This document shows positions 31,274-39,878 of a DNA stretch of 64,000 nucleotides, one piece after another (position 1 is the first letter of the stretch; the number at the start of each line of letters is the position of its first letter). A program made the position numbers and the translations under genes. Below the pieces are notes generated by a model. That model worked only from the letters and a program-made list of their open reading frames with translations. It did not search any database and was not told where the DNA came from. This DNA comes from Curvibacter lanceolatus ATCC 14669 (GTDB taxonomy: Bacteria > Pseudomonadota > Gammaproteobacteria > Burkholderiales > Burkholderiaceae_C), in the NCBI RefSeq assembly GCF_000381265.1, contig NZ_KB906262.1, positions 173,872 through 237,871 on the forward strand. The letters run 5' to 3'.

Positions 31274-33667
31274 ATGCGCAAAAGCCGCATGGCGTCGGCC
31301 CTGGCCGTCGCCTTTCCCCGTGTTTCCTCGTCTTCTTCTGTCGTCGCTCCGGTCCTGACCGGTGTGCTGGCCCTGTCTTTGCTGCCCCTGGCCCAGGCCG
31401 ACGACAGCAGCACGCCCACCAAGTCGCTGGGCGTGGTCACCATCAGCAGCGGTCAGCCGAGCTCGCTGCCCACGCAGATCCCCACCACCCTGGAGGGGGC
31501 CACCCGCGAGCAGATCGAGACCACCATCAACGCCACCGACAGCGAAGACGCGCTCAAGTACTTTCCCAGCCTGCTGGTGCGCAAGCGATACATCGGCGAC
31601 TACAACCACGCCATCCTGTCCACCCGGGCCTCGGGCACCGGCAACAGCGCCCGCTCCATGGTGTATGCCGACGGCATCCTGCTGTCCAACCTGCTGGGCA
31701 ATGGGGTCGGCGGCCTGAGCTTTCCGCCCCGCTGGGGCCTGGTCACGCCCGAAGAGATCGAGCGCGTGGACGTGATGTACGGTCCCTTCTCGGCGGCCTA
31801 CGCCGGCAACTCGGCCGGTGCCGTGGTCGACTACGTGACCCGCATGCCCACCCGCTTCGAGGCCCATGTCTCGGCCGGTTTCACCACCCAGCCCTTCGAG
31901 CTGTACAACACCAGCGACACCTACAAGGCCTGGCAGACCAGCGCCTCGCTGGGCAACAAGAACGGGGATCTGTCGTGGTGGCTCAATTTCAACCACACCG
32001 ACAGCGACGGCCAGCCCCTGACCTTTGCCACCCGCTTGCTCAGTGCCGGCAGCGCCACCGGCTCGGGCACCGCCGTGACCGGTGCCGTGGCCAATGCCAA
32101 CAACGCCGGCCAGAAGTGGATCGTGCTTGGCACCGGCACGCAGTACCACACGGTGCAGGACCATGTGAAGGCCAAGCTGGCCTATGACTTCACGCCCACC
32201 GTGCGCGGCAGCTACACCCTGGGCGTCTGGCAGAACACCTCGGTGGGCAGCCCGGTGTCCTACCTGCGCAACGCGGCCGGGCAGACGGTCTACAGCGGGG
32301 CTTTCAGCACGGGCGGCCTCACCTACTCGGGCTCGCAGGCCCTGAGCGGCGCCGACTTTGCGCTGACGCGCCAGGCCAGCACCCATTTCATGCACGGCTT
32401 GTCCCTCAAGAGCCACACCCAGGGCGAGTGGGACTGGGAGCTGGCCGCCAGCCTGTACGACTACAGCCGCGACCTGCTGCGCCAGAACGCGGCCAGCAAC
32501 CCCGCACCAGCGGCCGCCAGTGGCGGCGCCGGCACCCTGGCCGACGGTGGCGGCACCGGCTGGAACACCCTGGCCGCACGGGGCACCTGGCGCCCCACCG
32601 GTTTGCAGGGCGCGCACATCGTCGACTTCGGCGTGCAGCAAGACAGCTACAAGCTCAGCTACGTCACCAGCACCCTCAGCAACAACTGGCTCAGCGATGC
32701 GGCGGGCAGCCTGGCCTCCAGCGTGAAGGGCCGCACCCAGTTGCGCAGCCTGTGGGCCCAGGACGTGTGGGCCTTCGCGCCGCGCTGGAAGGCCGTGCTG
32801 GGCCTGCGCCTGGAAGACTGGACGGCCACCCAGGGCCAGACCAACTTCTCGGCCAGCAGCGCGCTGGCGTTTGCCGAGCGCTCGGTGCAGGCTGCCTCGC
32901 CCAAGGCCGCTTTGTCGTGGCAGTGGCAGCCCGACACCGTGCTCAAGGCCTCGCTGGGCCGCGCTGTGCGCTTCCCGACCGTGGCCGAGCTGTACGGCGC
33001 CACCTCGACCACCAACTCGCAGTACATCAACGACCCCAACCTGAAGCCCGAGCGCTCCTGGACGGCCGAGTTGAGTGCCGAAAAAGACCTGGGCAACGCC
33101 CTGGCGCGCCTGACCTACTTCGCAGAGACCACGCGCGACGCGCTGTACTCGCAAACCGTGTACGACGCCGCGGCCAACAAGAACATCAGCCGCGTGCAGA
33201 ACGTGGGCCGCATCGACACCCAGGGCCTGGAGGCCGCCTTCAATGGCCAGGGCGTGGGCTGGCGCGAGCTCGACGTGCTGGGCAGCGTGACCTATGCGCA
33301 CTCCATCATCAAGGAGAACGCAGGCTACGTCAGCACCCCCGGCGATACGCTGGGCCGCCAGCAGCCCAACATCCCGCGCTGGCGCGCCACGGCCCAGGCC
33401 ACCTGGCACTTCAGCCCGCAGTGGAGCGCCAGCCTGGGCGCGCGCTACAGCGGCCCCCAGTACCGCACGCTGAACAACGCAGACACCAATGGCTTCACCT
33501 ACATGGGCGTGAGCCGCTACTTCACCACCGACCTGCGGGTGCTGTGGCGCATCGACAAGACCCTGACGGCCTCGTTCGGCATCGACAACCTGAACAATGA
33601 CCAGTACTGGAACTTCCACCCCTACCCGCAGCGCAGCTACCAGGCCAATCTGCGGGCTGACTTCTGA
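31274..33667 (+). CDS. TonB-dependent outer membrane receptor, probably copper-related
   Basis: A 797-residue outer-membrane receptor. A long signal region (1-42, ending PLAQA) precedes a TonB-box-like LGVVTISSG and the plug domain (about 60-180), which has EDALKYFPSLLVRKRY, YADGILL and the PEEIERVDVMYGPFSAAY segment. The rest forms the beta barrel, with FRIDNLNN-like GIDNLNNDQYW near the end and terminal Phe (LRADF). It should import a metal or metallophore. Downstream YcnI and PCu(A)C genes and the upstream DUF2946 gene point to copper. GGAG five bases upstream supports ATG 31274. Confidence 0.88.
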   Translation: MRKSRMASALAVAFPRVSSSSSVVAPVLTGVLALSLLPLAQADDSSTPTKSLGVVTISSGQPSSLPTQIPTTLEGATREQIETTINATDSEDALKYFPSLLVRKRYIGDYNHAILSTRASGTGNSARSMVYADGILLSNLLGNGVGGLSFPPRWGLVTPEEIERVDVMYGPFSAAYAGNSAGAVVDYVTRMPTRFEAHVSAGFTTQPFELYNTSDTYKAWQTSASLGNKNGDLSWWLNFNHTDSDGQPLTFATRLLSAGSATGSGTAVTGAVANANNAGQKWIVLGTGTQYHTVQDHVKAKLAYDFTPTVRGSYTLGVWQNTSVGSPVSYLRNAAGQTVYSGAFSTGGLTYSGSQALSGADFALTRQASTHFMHGLSLKSHTQGEWDWELAASLYDYSRDLLRQNAASNPAPAAASGGAGTLADGGGTGWNTLAARGTWRPTGLQGAHIVDFGVQQDSYKLSYVTSTLSNNWLSDAAGSLASSVKGRTQLRSLWAQDVWAFAPRWKAVLGLRLEDWTATQGQTNFSASSALAFAERSVQAASPKAALSWQWQPDTVLKASLGRAVRFPTVAELYGATSTTNSQYINDPNLKPERSWTAELSAEKDLGNALARLTYFAETTRDALYSQTVYDAAANKNISRVQNVGRIDTQGLEAAFNGQGVGWRELDVLGSVTYAHSIIKENAGYVSTPGDTLGRQQPNIPRWRATAQATWHFSPQWSASLGARYSGPQYRTLNNADTNGFTYMGVSRYFTTDLRVLWRIDKTLTASFGIDNLNNDQYWNFHPYPQRSYQANLRADF

Positions 33668-33679
33668 AAGCGAAACGCC

Positions 33680-34261
33680 ATGATCAAGCCAACTTCCCTA
33701 TGGGCCGCCCTGGCCCTGGCACTGAGCGCTGCCGCGCAGGCCCACGTCACCCTGGAGCAGCCCCAGGCCACGGCCGGGGCTGCCTACAAGGCCGTCTTCA
33801 AGGTGGGCCATGCCTGCGGCGAAGGCCAATCCACCACCGCCATCACCGTGCGTGTGCCCGAGGGGTTTCGCGGCGCCCAGCCGGTGCCCAAGGCGGGCTG
33901 GACCCTGAGCGTCCAGCGCGCCGCGCTGGCCCAGCCCTACGAGGCCCACGGCCACCTGGTCAAGGACGACGTGGTCGAGGTGCGCTGGCAGGCCCAGGGC
34001 CCCGCCAACGCTTTGCCGGGCGCCTACTATGATGAGTTCGTGCTGCGCGGCACGCCGGCCGGCCCGGCCGGGCCGCTGTGGTTCAAGGTGCTGCAGGGCT
34101 GTGATGGCGGCCAGTCCGACTGGGCCGAGGTGCCCGCCTCGGGCAGCTCCACCCGGGGCCTGAAAGCCCCGGCCGCCCTGCTCGAGGTGGTGGCACCGGC
34201 CGCTGCAGTCGCCCCATCGGTCCCGGCCACCCCCGCCGCCCCGGCCGCCCATGTCCATTGA
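33680..34261 (+). CDS. YcnI-like DUF1775 copper-binding protein
   Basis: A 193-residue exported protein. After signal cleavage (AQA/H) the mature chain would start with His22 (HVTLEQPQA), the N-terminal copper ligand of DUF1775/YcnI proteins. The body has the paired VGHACGEG, TTAITVRVPEGF and LWFKVLQGCDGG segments; a Trp (WTLS or W in VRWQAQG) may complete the site. The Pro/Ala-rich C-terminus ends in HVH. It starts 12 bases after the receptor gene, so it is co-transcribed. It probably passes periplasmic copper onward. Confidence 0.87.
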   Translation: MIKPTSLWAALALALSAAAQAHVTLEQPQATAGAAYKAVFKVGHACGEGQSTTAITVRVPEGFRGAQPVPKAGWTLSVQRAALAQPYEAHGHLVKDDVVEVRWQAQGPANALPGAYYDEFVLRGTPAGPAGPLWFKVLQGCDGGQSDWAEVPASGSSTRGLKAPAALLEVVAPAAAVAPSVPATPAAPAAHVH

Positions 34262-34283
34262 TTCCATTGCCAGAAAGCCCCCC

Positions 34284-34763
34284 ATGCAAAAAGCATTCAT
34301 GACCCTGATCACCGCCGCCAGCCTCGCGCTGGCCGCCTTGCCCGCCAGCGCCCAGGTGGTGCAGGTGCAGGGCGCCTGGGCACGCGCCAGCGTGCCGGGC
34401 CAGAAGGCCACCGGCGCCTTCATGACCCTCACCGCCCCGGCGGGCGCCACCCTGGTGGGCGTCAGCTCGCCCGCGGCTGGCGTGGCCGAGGTGCATGAGA
34501 TGAAGATGGAGGGCGATGTGATGAAGATGCGCGCCCTGCCGTCGCTGCCCTTGCCGGCCGGCCAGGCGGTGGAGCTCAAGCCCGGTGGCTACCACGTCAT
34601 GCTGCTCGACCTCAAGGCCCCGCTGGCCAAGGACAGCCAGGTGCCCCTGACGCTGAAGCTGCGCGACGCCAAGGGTGCCGAAAGCCAGCTTGACATCAGC
34701 GTGCCCGTGTCGGCCACGCCGCCGGCGGGCGGCATGGCCGGCCACGAGCACCACAAGCACTGA
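34284..34763 (+). CDS. periplasmic copper chaperone PCu(A)C
   Basis: A 159-residue protein with a signal peptide (about 1-24, ending PASAQ). The PCu(A)C copper site is present as VHEMKMEGDVMKM (about 70-82) and GGYHVMLLDLKAPL (about 99-112), matching the H(M)X10MX21HXM pattern loosely, plus a C-terminal GHEHHKH tail that may bind metal. These chaperones deliver Cu(I) to the CuA centre of cytochrome oxidase. ATG 34284 gives a proper signal peptide; an ATG at 34251 overlapping the ycnI stop is an alternative. Confidence 0.88.
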   Translation: MQKAFMTLITAASLALAALPASAQVVQVQGAWARASVPGQKATGAFMTLTAPAGATLVGVSSPAAGVAEVHEMKMEGDVMKMRALPSLPLPAGQAVELKPGGYHVMLLDLKAPLAKDSQVPLTLKLRDAKGAESQLDISVPVSATPPAGGMAGHEHHKH

Positions 34764-34893
34764 AGCCCCGGGCGCTGCAACCAAAGGCAAGCCTTGTGTG
34801 CAGCGCCCCGATCAGGTGCAATTCCGCCTGTTCCAGTGGCGAGACCTCCGGTAAGCTGCGGCATCGATCTCATTTTCAGAAGATGGAGCAGAC

Positions 34894-35367
34894 ATGACGG
34901 ACACCACCCCCTTCGGCTTCGGCAAACTTGTGCCGGGTTTCGACTTCCTGCAGAACCTGGCCAGTTCGGCCGTCAAAGGGGCTCAGCAGGGCCTGCCCAA
35001 CATGCCCAGCCTCTCCAGCTGGGTGGCCCCCACCCTGAGCGTCGAAGAGATCGACAAGCGCATCACCGAACTCAAGGCCGTGCAGTTCTGGCTCGATCAG
35101 AATGCCCGCGCCCTCGCCGCCACCATCCAGGCCCTGGAAGTCCAGAAGATGACCCTGGCCACCCTGAAGGGCATGAACTTCAGCATGGGCGATGTGGCCA
35201 AGGCCTTCCAGGTCAAGACGGCCGACATGATGTCGGAGATGCAGAAGGCCTCGGCCAACCTGGCTGCCGCGGCCACCGCCGCCACCACGGCCTCGGCCCC
35301 CCCCCGCACCGGCCCCCGCCCCCGCGCCCGCGCCGGAGCCCGAGCCTGCACCGTCCCCCGCGCCTGA
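34894..35367 (+). CDS. phaM: PhaM-type PHA granule regulatory protein, N-terminal part (frameshifted gene)
   Basis: The first 135 residues match PhaM of Burkholderiales: PGFDFLQNLASSAVKG, SLSSWVAPTLSVEEIDKRI, VQFWLDQNARALAATIQAL, MTLATLKGMNFSMGDVA. PhaM binds PHB granules, PHB synthase and the nucleoid. After a run of nine C (35297-35305) the frame turns into an unrelated Arg-rich sequence and stops at 35367, while the expected Ala/Pro linker and C-terminal domain continue in the +1 frame. One C too many explains this. GGAG upstream supports ATG 34894. Confidence 0.82.
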   Translation: MTDTTPFGFGKLVPGFDFLQNLASSAVKGAQQGLPNMPSLSSWVAPTLSVEEIDKRITELKAVQFWLDQNARALAATIQALEVQKMTLATLKGMNFSMGDVAKAFQVKTADMMSEMQKASANLAAAATAATTASAPPRTGPRPRARAGARACTVPRA

Positions 35368-35734
35368 ACCCGCCCCGCAGGCCGAGGCCGCGGCCGCACC
35401 CGGTGTGATCGACCCCTTGCAATGGTGGGGCGCGCTGACCCAGCAGTTCCAGCAGATCGCCACCGACGCCATCAAGGACACGGCGGTGGCCCAGGCCCTG
35501 GACAGCACGCGCAACCTGGCCACCGGCCTGGCGCGCGAGGCCCTCAAGACCACGGCCGAAGCCGTGACGGCCGGCGTCAAGGTGGCCAAGGCCGCCAAGG
35601 CCAGGGCGACCCCCGAAGTCAAAGCGCCTGCTCCCGCAAAGGCCGCCGTCAAGAAGGCGCCTGCCGCGCGCAAAGCCCCGGCGGCCAAGAAGGCCGCCCC
35701 GGCCAAGAAAGCGGCGCCGCGCCGCGCCTCCTGA
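35306..35734 (+). pseudogene. phaM: C-terminal part of phaM in the shifted frame
   Basis: From 35306 the +1 frame reads a clean Ala-Pro/Glu-Pro linker, then GVIDPLQWWGALTQQFQQIA, an amphipathic helical region and a Lys/Ala/Pro-rich tail (KKAAPAKKAAPRRAS) typical of PhaM and histone-like C-termini that bind DNA. It has no start of its own before GTG 35405. Removing one C from the C9 tract joins it to the upstream part, giving about 279 residues. It may be a sequencing indel, a true mutation or slippage. Confidence 0.8.
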
Positions 35735-35823
35735 AGTCAGGCTGGCCCAGGTTCCAGCGGGCCAGATTCCCTCTGAAGGGGTTTTGACGCGGCAGAATGG
35801 GGGCACGCCATCGCGGAGTCCTC

Positions 35824-37104
35824 ATGTCACTTTTTCCTCACGGCCACGCCACCCATCCCCAGTGGCGCATGGCAGCCGGCCTGGTGCTGGCCCAGTTGCG
35901 GGCCCAGATGGCCTTGCCCGGCTATGCGCACAACCCCACGCTGGGCCTGCTCTACATCACCGACCATTACGCCGCCGAGGCCCAGGACCTGCTCGACTTC
36001 CTGTCGGCCGAGCTGCCCGAGATCAACGACTGGGCGGGCACCGTGGGCATCGGGGTGGCCGCCAACAACGCCGAGTACTTTGACGAACCCGCCCTGTCGC
36101 TGATGCTGTGCGACATCCCGGCACACCAGTACCGGGTGTTCTCGGGCGTGGCACCGCTGGGCCTGGGTTTTCAGGCCCATGCCGCGCTGGTGCACGCCGA
36201 TGCCGGCACGCCCGATGTGGCGGAGCTGATTGCCGAGATGGCTGCCCGCACCGACACGGGCTACCTGTTTGGCGGCCTGGCCGCCAGCCGCCACGGCAGC
36301 GTGCAGTTCGCCATCGGGGGGGATGGCAACATCCGCGGCCACGGCGCGGCGCGCGGCGTGTTCCGCGGCGGGCTGAGCGGGGTGGCCTTCACCGAAGAGG
36401 TGTCGCTGATCTCGCGCGTGACCCAGGGCTGCCTGCCGGTGGCGCCGGTGCACGAGGTGACGGCCGCCGACGGCCATGTGGTGCTGGCCCTGGACGGCGA
36501 GCCGGCGCTGGCCGTGCTGCTGCGCGACCTGCGCGTCACGCTCGACCTCGACGGCCCCCAGCGCAGCCCCGCCTTGCAGCAGGCCCTGGAGGTGTTGCGC
36601 TCCACCCTGGTGGGCCTGAGTGCGGCGGGCGACGACAGCCTGGACCGGCACGGCCGCTTCGGCGCCGATGTGCTGGTTCGCCACATCATCGGGCTCGACC
36701 CGGCGCGCCAGGGCGTGGCCGTGGCGCACCCGCTGCAGGTGGGCATGCGCCTGGCGTTCTGCCGCCGCGATGTGCAGGCCGCCCGTGCCGACCTGATGCG
36801 CATCTGCGCCGAGATCCGCGAAGAGCTGGAGCCCGAGATGCTCTCCGTCGACCAGGCCACGGCCCTGTCGGCGGGCTTGCCCGAGGCCGGCCCCGTGGCC
36901 GGGCGCCGCATGGCCGGGGCGGTGTACGTGAGTTGCTCGGGGCGCGGCGGCCCGCATTTCGGCGGGCCCAGTGCCGAGCTGCAGATCGTGCGCCACGCGC
37001 TCGGAGACGTGCCCCTGGTGGGCTTTTTTGCGGGTGGCGAGATTGCCCGCCACCACCTGTATGGCTACACCGGCGTGCTGACGGTGTTCACCACTGAGGA
37101 TTGA
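35824..37104 (+). CDS. FIST-domain sensory protein
   Basis: A 426-residue soluble protein with FIST N (about 30-235) and FIST C (about 245-400) domains. Recognisable pieces are GTVGIGVAANNAEYFDEPAL, LFGGLAASRHGSVQF, the C-terminal YVSCSGRGGPHFGGPS and GFFAGGEIARHHLYGYTGVLTVF. FIST proteins bind small ligands, often amino acids, and usually feed signal transduction. There is no fused output domain. Its 3' end overlaps the convergent MarR gene by 40 bases. GGAG at 35815 supports ATG 35824. Confidence 0.88.
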   Translation: MSLFPHGHATHPQWRMAAGLVLAQLRAQMALPGYAHNPTLGLLYITDHYAAEAQDLLDFLSAELPEINDWAGTVGIGVAANNAEYFDEPALSLMLCDIPAHQYRVFSGVAPLGLGFQAHAALVHADAGTPDVAELIAEMAARTDTGYLFGGLAASRHGSVQFAIGGDGNIRGHGAARGVFRGGLSGVAFTEEVSLISRVTQGCLPVAPVHEVTAADGHVVLALDGEPALAVLLRDLRVTLDLDGPQRSPALQQALEVLRSTLVGLSAAGDDSLDRHGRFGADVLVRHIIGLDPARQGVAVAHPLQVGMRLAFCRRDVQAARADLMRICAEIREELEPEMLSVDQATALSAGLPEAGPVAGRRMAGAVYVSCSGRGGPHFGGPSAELQIVRHALGDVPLVGFFAGGEIARHHLYGYTGVLTVFTTED

Positions 37105-37634
37105 TCGGCTGCCGCCGTCTCGCCCGAGCTGCCGTCCTGGGCTTCGCGCCCATCCTGGCCGCGGGCATGGGCAATCAGTTGGTCGAACAGCTCGCCGAGC
37201 CGGGCCTGGTCTGAATCGGACAAGGCGCCAAAGATGGCCTGGTTGCGCCGCTCGATCACTTCCATGGTGCGGCGCCACTGGCTGCGGCCGGCCTCGGTCA
37301 GGCTCAGCACCACGCCCCGGCCATCGGTGGGGCTGGCCTGCTTGAGCACCAGGCCTTGATCGACCAGCGACTGCGCGGCCCGGCTGGCCTGGCCCTTGTT
37401 CAGGTTGGCCCGGTGCGCCAGGTCGTTCACCGACAGTGGCTCGAAGGCGCCGATCGAGGCCAGGCAGCGCCCGTCGCTCATCGGCAGGCCCGCCTCGGCC
37501 GGGTAGGCGCGCTGGCTTTCCAGGTCGGTCAGCTTGTGCAGCAGGTGCAGCCGGTAGGTCAGGGTGCGCTCCAGTGGCATCGCCGGCACGGTCTCGCGCT
37601 GCGCTGTGATGGAGTGGGAGAGGGTGTTCGCCAT
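37065..37634 (-). CDS. MarR-family transcriptional regulator
   Basis: A 189-residue winged-helix regulator. The MarR domain (about 20-155) has LSVNDLAHRANLNKGQASRAAQSLVDQGLV as recognition region (helices about 67-98) and the wing SPTDGRGVVLSLTEAG. An Asp/Gln/Ser-rich C-terminal extension follows. The ATG at complement 37632-37634 was chosen; the longer frame is not MarR-like. It is divergent from the sulfite-oxidase-like gene (37771) and may control it. Confidence 0.86.
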   Translation of the reverse strand: MANTLSHSITAQRETVPAMPLERTLTYRLHLLHKLTDLESQRAYPAEAGLPMSDGRCLASIGAFEPLSVNDLAHRANLNKGQASRAAQSLVDQGLVLKQASPTDGRGVVLSLTEAGRSQWRRTMEVIERRNQAIFGALSDSDQARLGELFDQLIAHARGQDGREAQDGSSGETAAADQSSVVNTVSTPV

Positions 37635-37770
37635 AGGGGTAAGTCTACCCACGGCCAAGCCCGGGCAGGCCCTGGCTTTGGTCCACAATCGTGGGCAGAC
37701 CTTCCATGGCCCGTCGATGCGCCCGCCTGTGTGCGGGCGTGTCCGGCGGCCTGTTCCTTGCTGGTGTTCC

Positions 37771-38976
37771 ATGTCCGAATCCCTCCCGACAGCCTCTCGT
37801 TCTGACCTCTCACGCCGGCATTGGCTCGGGGGGGCGGCCGGCCTGTGCCTGCTCGGAGGCTGGCAATCCCCGGTGTTTGCCGAGCCTCGTGTGTTGCCCG
37901 GCTATGTGGCCTGGAAAGACGCCTCGGCCCTGGAAGAGCACAGCCACCTGGCCCTGGAAACCCGGCGCAGTGCCGTGGGCAGCAGCGTCATCACCCCGGC
38001 CAGCCAGTTGTTCGTGCGCAGCCACCTGCCGCCACCCGAGGCCCGCATCCTCAGTGACCGCGACGCCTGGGTGCTGCAGACGGCCGGCCTGAAGCAGGCC
38101 CGTGACATCACCCTGGGCGAACTGCGCGATCTGGGCCTGGAGACCGTGGCCACGGTGCTGCAATCGGCGGGCAATGGCCGGGCCTTCATCCCGGGCAAGG
38201 TCAACGGCCTGCCCTGGGGTGTGGGCGCGGCCGGCTGCGTGGTCTGGAGCGGCGTGCCGCTGCGCCGCGTGGTCAGCGCGCTGGGCGGGCTGGACCCTGC
38301 GGCGCGCTTCATCACCGCCACCGGTGCCGAGGTGCTGCCCGAGGGCATCGACCCGCTGAGCCTGCTGCCCGAGCGCTCTGTGCCTTTGCTCGCCCTGGAT
38401 GACGCCCTGTTGGCCTGGGAGATGAATGGCGAGCCGCTGCCGCTGGCCCATGGTGGCCCCTTGCGCCTGATCGTGCCCGGCTACTACGCCGAGAACCAGA
38501 TCAAGTACATCCGCCGCCTGGCCTTCACCGAGCAGGAGAGCGCGGCCCGCATGATGGCCCGCGATTACCGCCTCACCCCCATGGGGGCCGAGCCCGGGCC
38601 GGGCGATGCTCCGCTGTGGGAGATGGACCTCAAATCCTGGATCAACAGCCCCGCCCCGGGCGGGCGAGCGCTCAAGCCCGGGCTGGTGCGCGTGCTGGGC
38701 GTGGCCTTTGGCGGCACCCGCGCCGTGCGCCAGGTCGAGGTCTCGGTCGATGGCGGCCAGCGCTGGGGCGTGGCCCAGTTCTCCGGCCCCGACCTGGGCC
38801 GCTTCGCCTGGCGCCAGTTCGTCTTCGAGACCGAGCTGCGCACCGGCAGCCACGTGCTGGCCTGCCGCGTCACCGATGCCGAGGGCCGCGAGCAGCCGCG
38901 CCTGCGCACCGACAATGCCGGCGGTTTTGCCAACAACAGCTGGCTCGACCACGCCATCAAGGTGCAGGTGGCCTAA
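37771..38976 (+). CDS. sulfite oxidase-like molybdopterin enzyme lacking the expected Mo-ligand Cys
   Basis: A 401-residue exported protein with a SRRHWLGG twin-arginine-like signal and two domains: a molybdopterin-binding fold (about 60-270) and a Mo-co dimerisation domain (about 280-400, with VLGVAFGG and VEVSVDGGQRW). Family landmarks are SQLFVRSHLPPP, PGYYAENQIKYIRRL and SWLDHAIKVQV. At the place of the molybdenum-coordinating Cys in sulfite oxidases (LQCAGNRR type) it has LQSAGNGR, that is Ser132 (codon TCG, 38164-38166). So activity as a normal sulfite dehydrogenase is doubtful unless another Cys serves. ATG 37771 gives the signal peptide. Confidence 0.82.
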   Translation: MSESLPTASRSDLSRRHWLGGAAGLCLLGGWQSPVFAEPRVLPGYVAWKDASALEEHSHLALETRRSAVGSSVITPASQLFVRSHLPPPEARILSDRDAWVLQTAGLKQARDITLGELRDLGLETVATVLQSAGNGRAFIPGKVNGLPWGVGAAGCVVWSGVPLRRVVSALGGLDPAARFITATGAEVLPEGIDPLSLLPERSVPLLALDDALLAWEMNGEPLPLAHGGPLRLIVPGYYAENQIKYIRRLAFTEQESAARMMARDYRLTPMGAEPGPGDAPLWEMDLKSWINSPAPGGRALKPGLVRVLGVAFGGTRAVRQVEVSVDGGQRWGVAQFSGPDLGRFAWRQFVFETELRTGSHVLACRVTDAEGREQPRLRTDNAGGFANNSWLDHAIKVQVA

Positions 38977-39712
38977 GCTGGATGCGCCGCAAGGCGCTGA
39001 AGGCCTCGAACTCCCAGCTGCGCTGGGCCAGCAGCAGGGTGTAGCCCTCGCGCTGGCTTTCGGGCAGCTTCTGGTCGGCCAGGTGCTGCTGGGCAAAATC
39101 CTGCGCCACGCGCTGCAGTCGCTCCATGAACATGGGCGCCAGGCTGCGGCTGATGCTGCCATGCACCAGCAGCAGGCCTTCGTCCGGGCCCGAGAAGGCC
39201 CCTGAAAAATAGTCCAGCAAGGCGTGTTCGCGGAAGAAGTTCATCACCGGCCCGTGCGGGCGCCAGCGAAAGGTCTTGGCCAGCTTGAGCCGGTAGCGGT
39301 TCTGCGGGCGCAGCTCGATGATGCCGACCCGGTCCAGTTGCAGCAGGGCCTTCACCGCCTCGGCCTCGCTCAGTCGGTAGGTCTGAGTGATCTGCTCCAG
39401 CGTCCACTGGCTCAGCACGCAGATGGCGCACAGCAGCAGCTTCTTGTCGGCCACCACGGCGCGCTCCTGCGCCTCGGTCAGCTGGGCCAGCAGGGGCTGG
39501 GCATCGGCCACCCGGCGCGCCAGGTCGGCAAAGTCGAGCCGCAGGGCGCGGCAGATGGCGTCGATGCGCGACAGCGACAGATCACCCTTGGCCAGCATGC
39601 GCTTGACGCTGGACTCGGCCATGCCCAGGGCACGCGCCAGGTCGGCATAGGTCATCTGGGCGGATTTCAGTTCCTGCTTGAGGATGCGGATCAGGTCGGC
39701 GGTGCTGCTCAT
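38957..39712 (-). CDS. HTH (Cro/C1-type) transcriptional regulator
   Basis: A 251-residue cytosolic protein with an N-terminal XRE-like HTH (about 8-65: MTYADLARALGMAESSVKRM, LSLSRIDAICRALRL). A longer C-terminal region (about 85-250) includes CAICVLSQWTLEQITQTYRL and a winged-helix-like ELRPQNRYRLKLAK segment. The C-terminal part is recognisable only as conserved in related regulators; its signal is unknown. It converges on the sulfite-oxidase-like gene with a 20-base overlap and is divergent from the MFS-PlsC gene. Confidence 0.78.
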   Translation of the reverse strand: MSSTADLIRILKQELKSAQMTYADLARALGMAESSVKRMLAKGDLSLSRIDAICRALRLDFADLARRVADAQPLLAQLTEAQERAVVADKKLLLCAICVLSQWTLEQITQTYRLSEAEAVKALLQLDRVGIIELRPQNRYRLKLAKTFRWRPHGPVMNFFREHALLDYFSGAFSGPDEGLLLVHGSISRSLAPMFMERLQRVAQDFAQQHLADQKLPESQREGYTLLLAQRSWEFEAFSALRRIQLRPPAP

Positions 39713-39878
39713 GGGGGCTGTCGGCGGGTTGGGTATCGGATTGGGCTACTAAAAGGTGATTTTGAGCATTCTGGTGCCAAAAACGTGTCGCTGCACGAGG
39801 GGGTTGCAGACACTCGGGGCTCAGGTCACCGGGCCCGCCTGCCTCTAAACTCGGCCCACCGTCGATTTCTGTCACACC

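Noticed and set aside
31145..33619. Long minus-strand open frame across the TonB receptor
   Set aside because: The plus strand encodes a full TonB-dependent receptor with signal peptide and barrel; the antisense frame is a GC-rich artefact.
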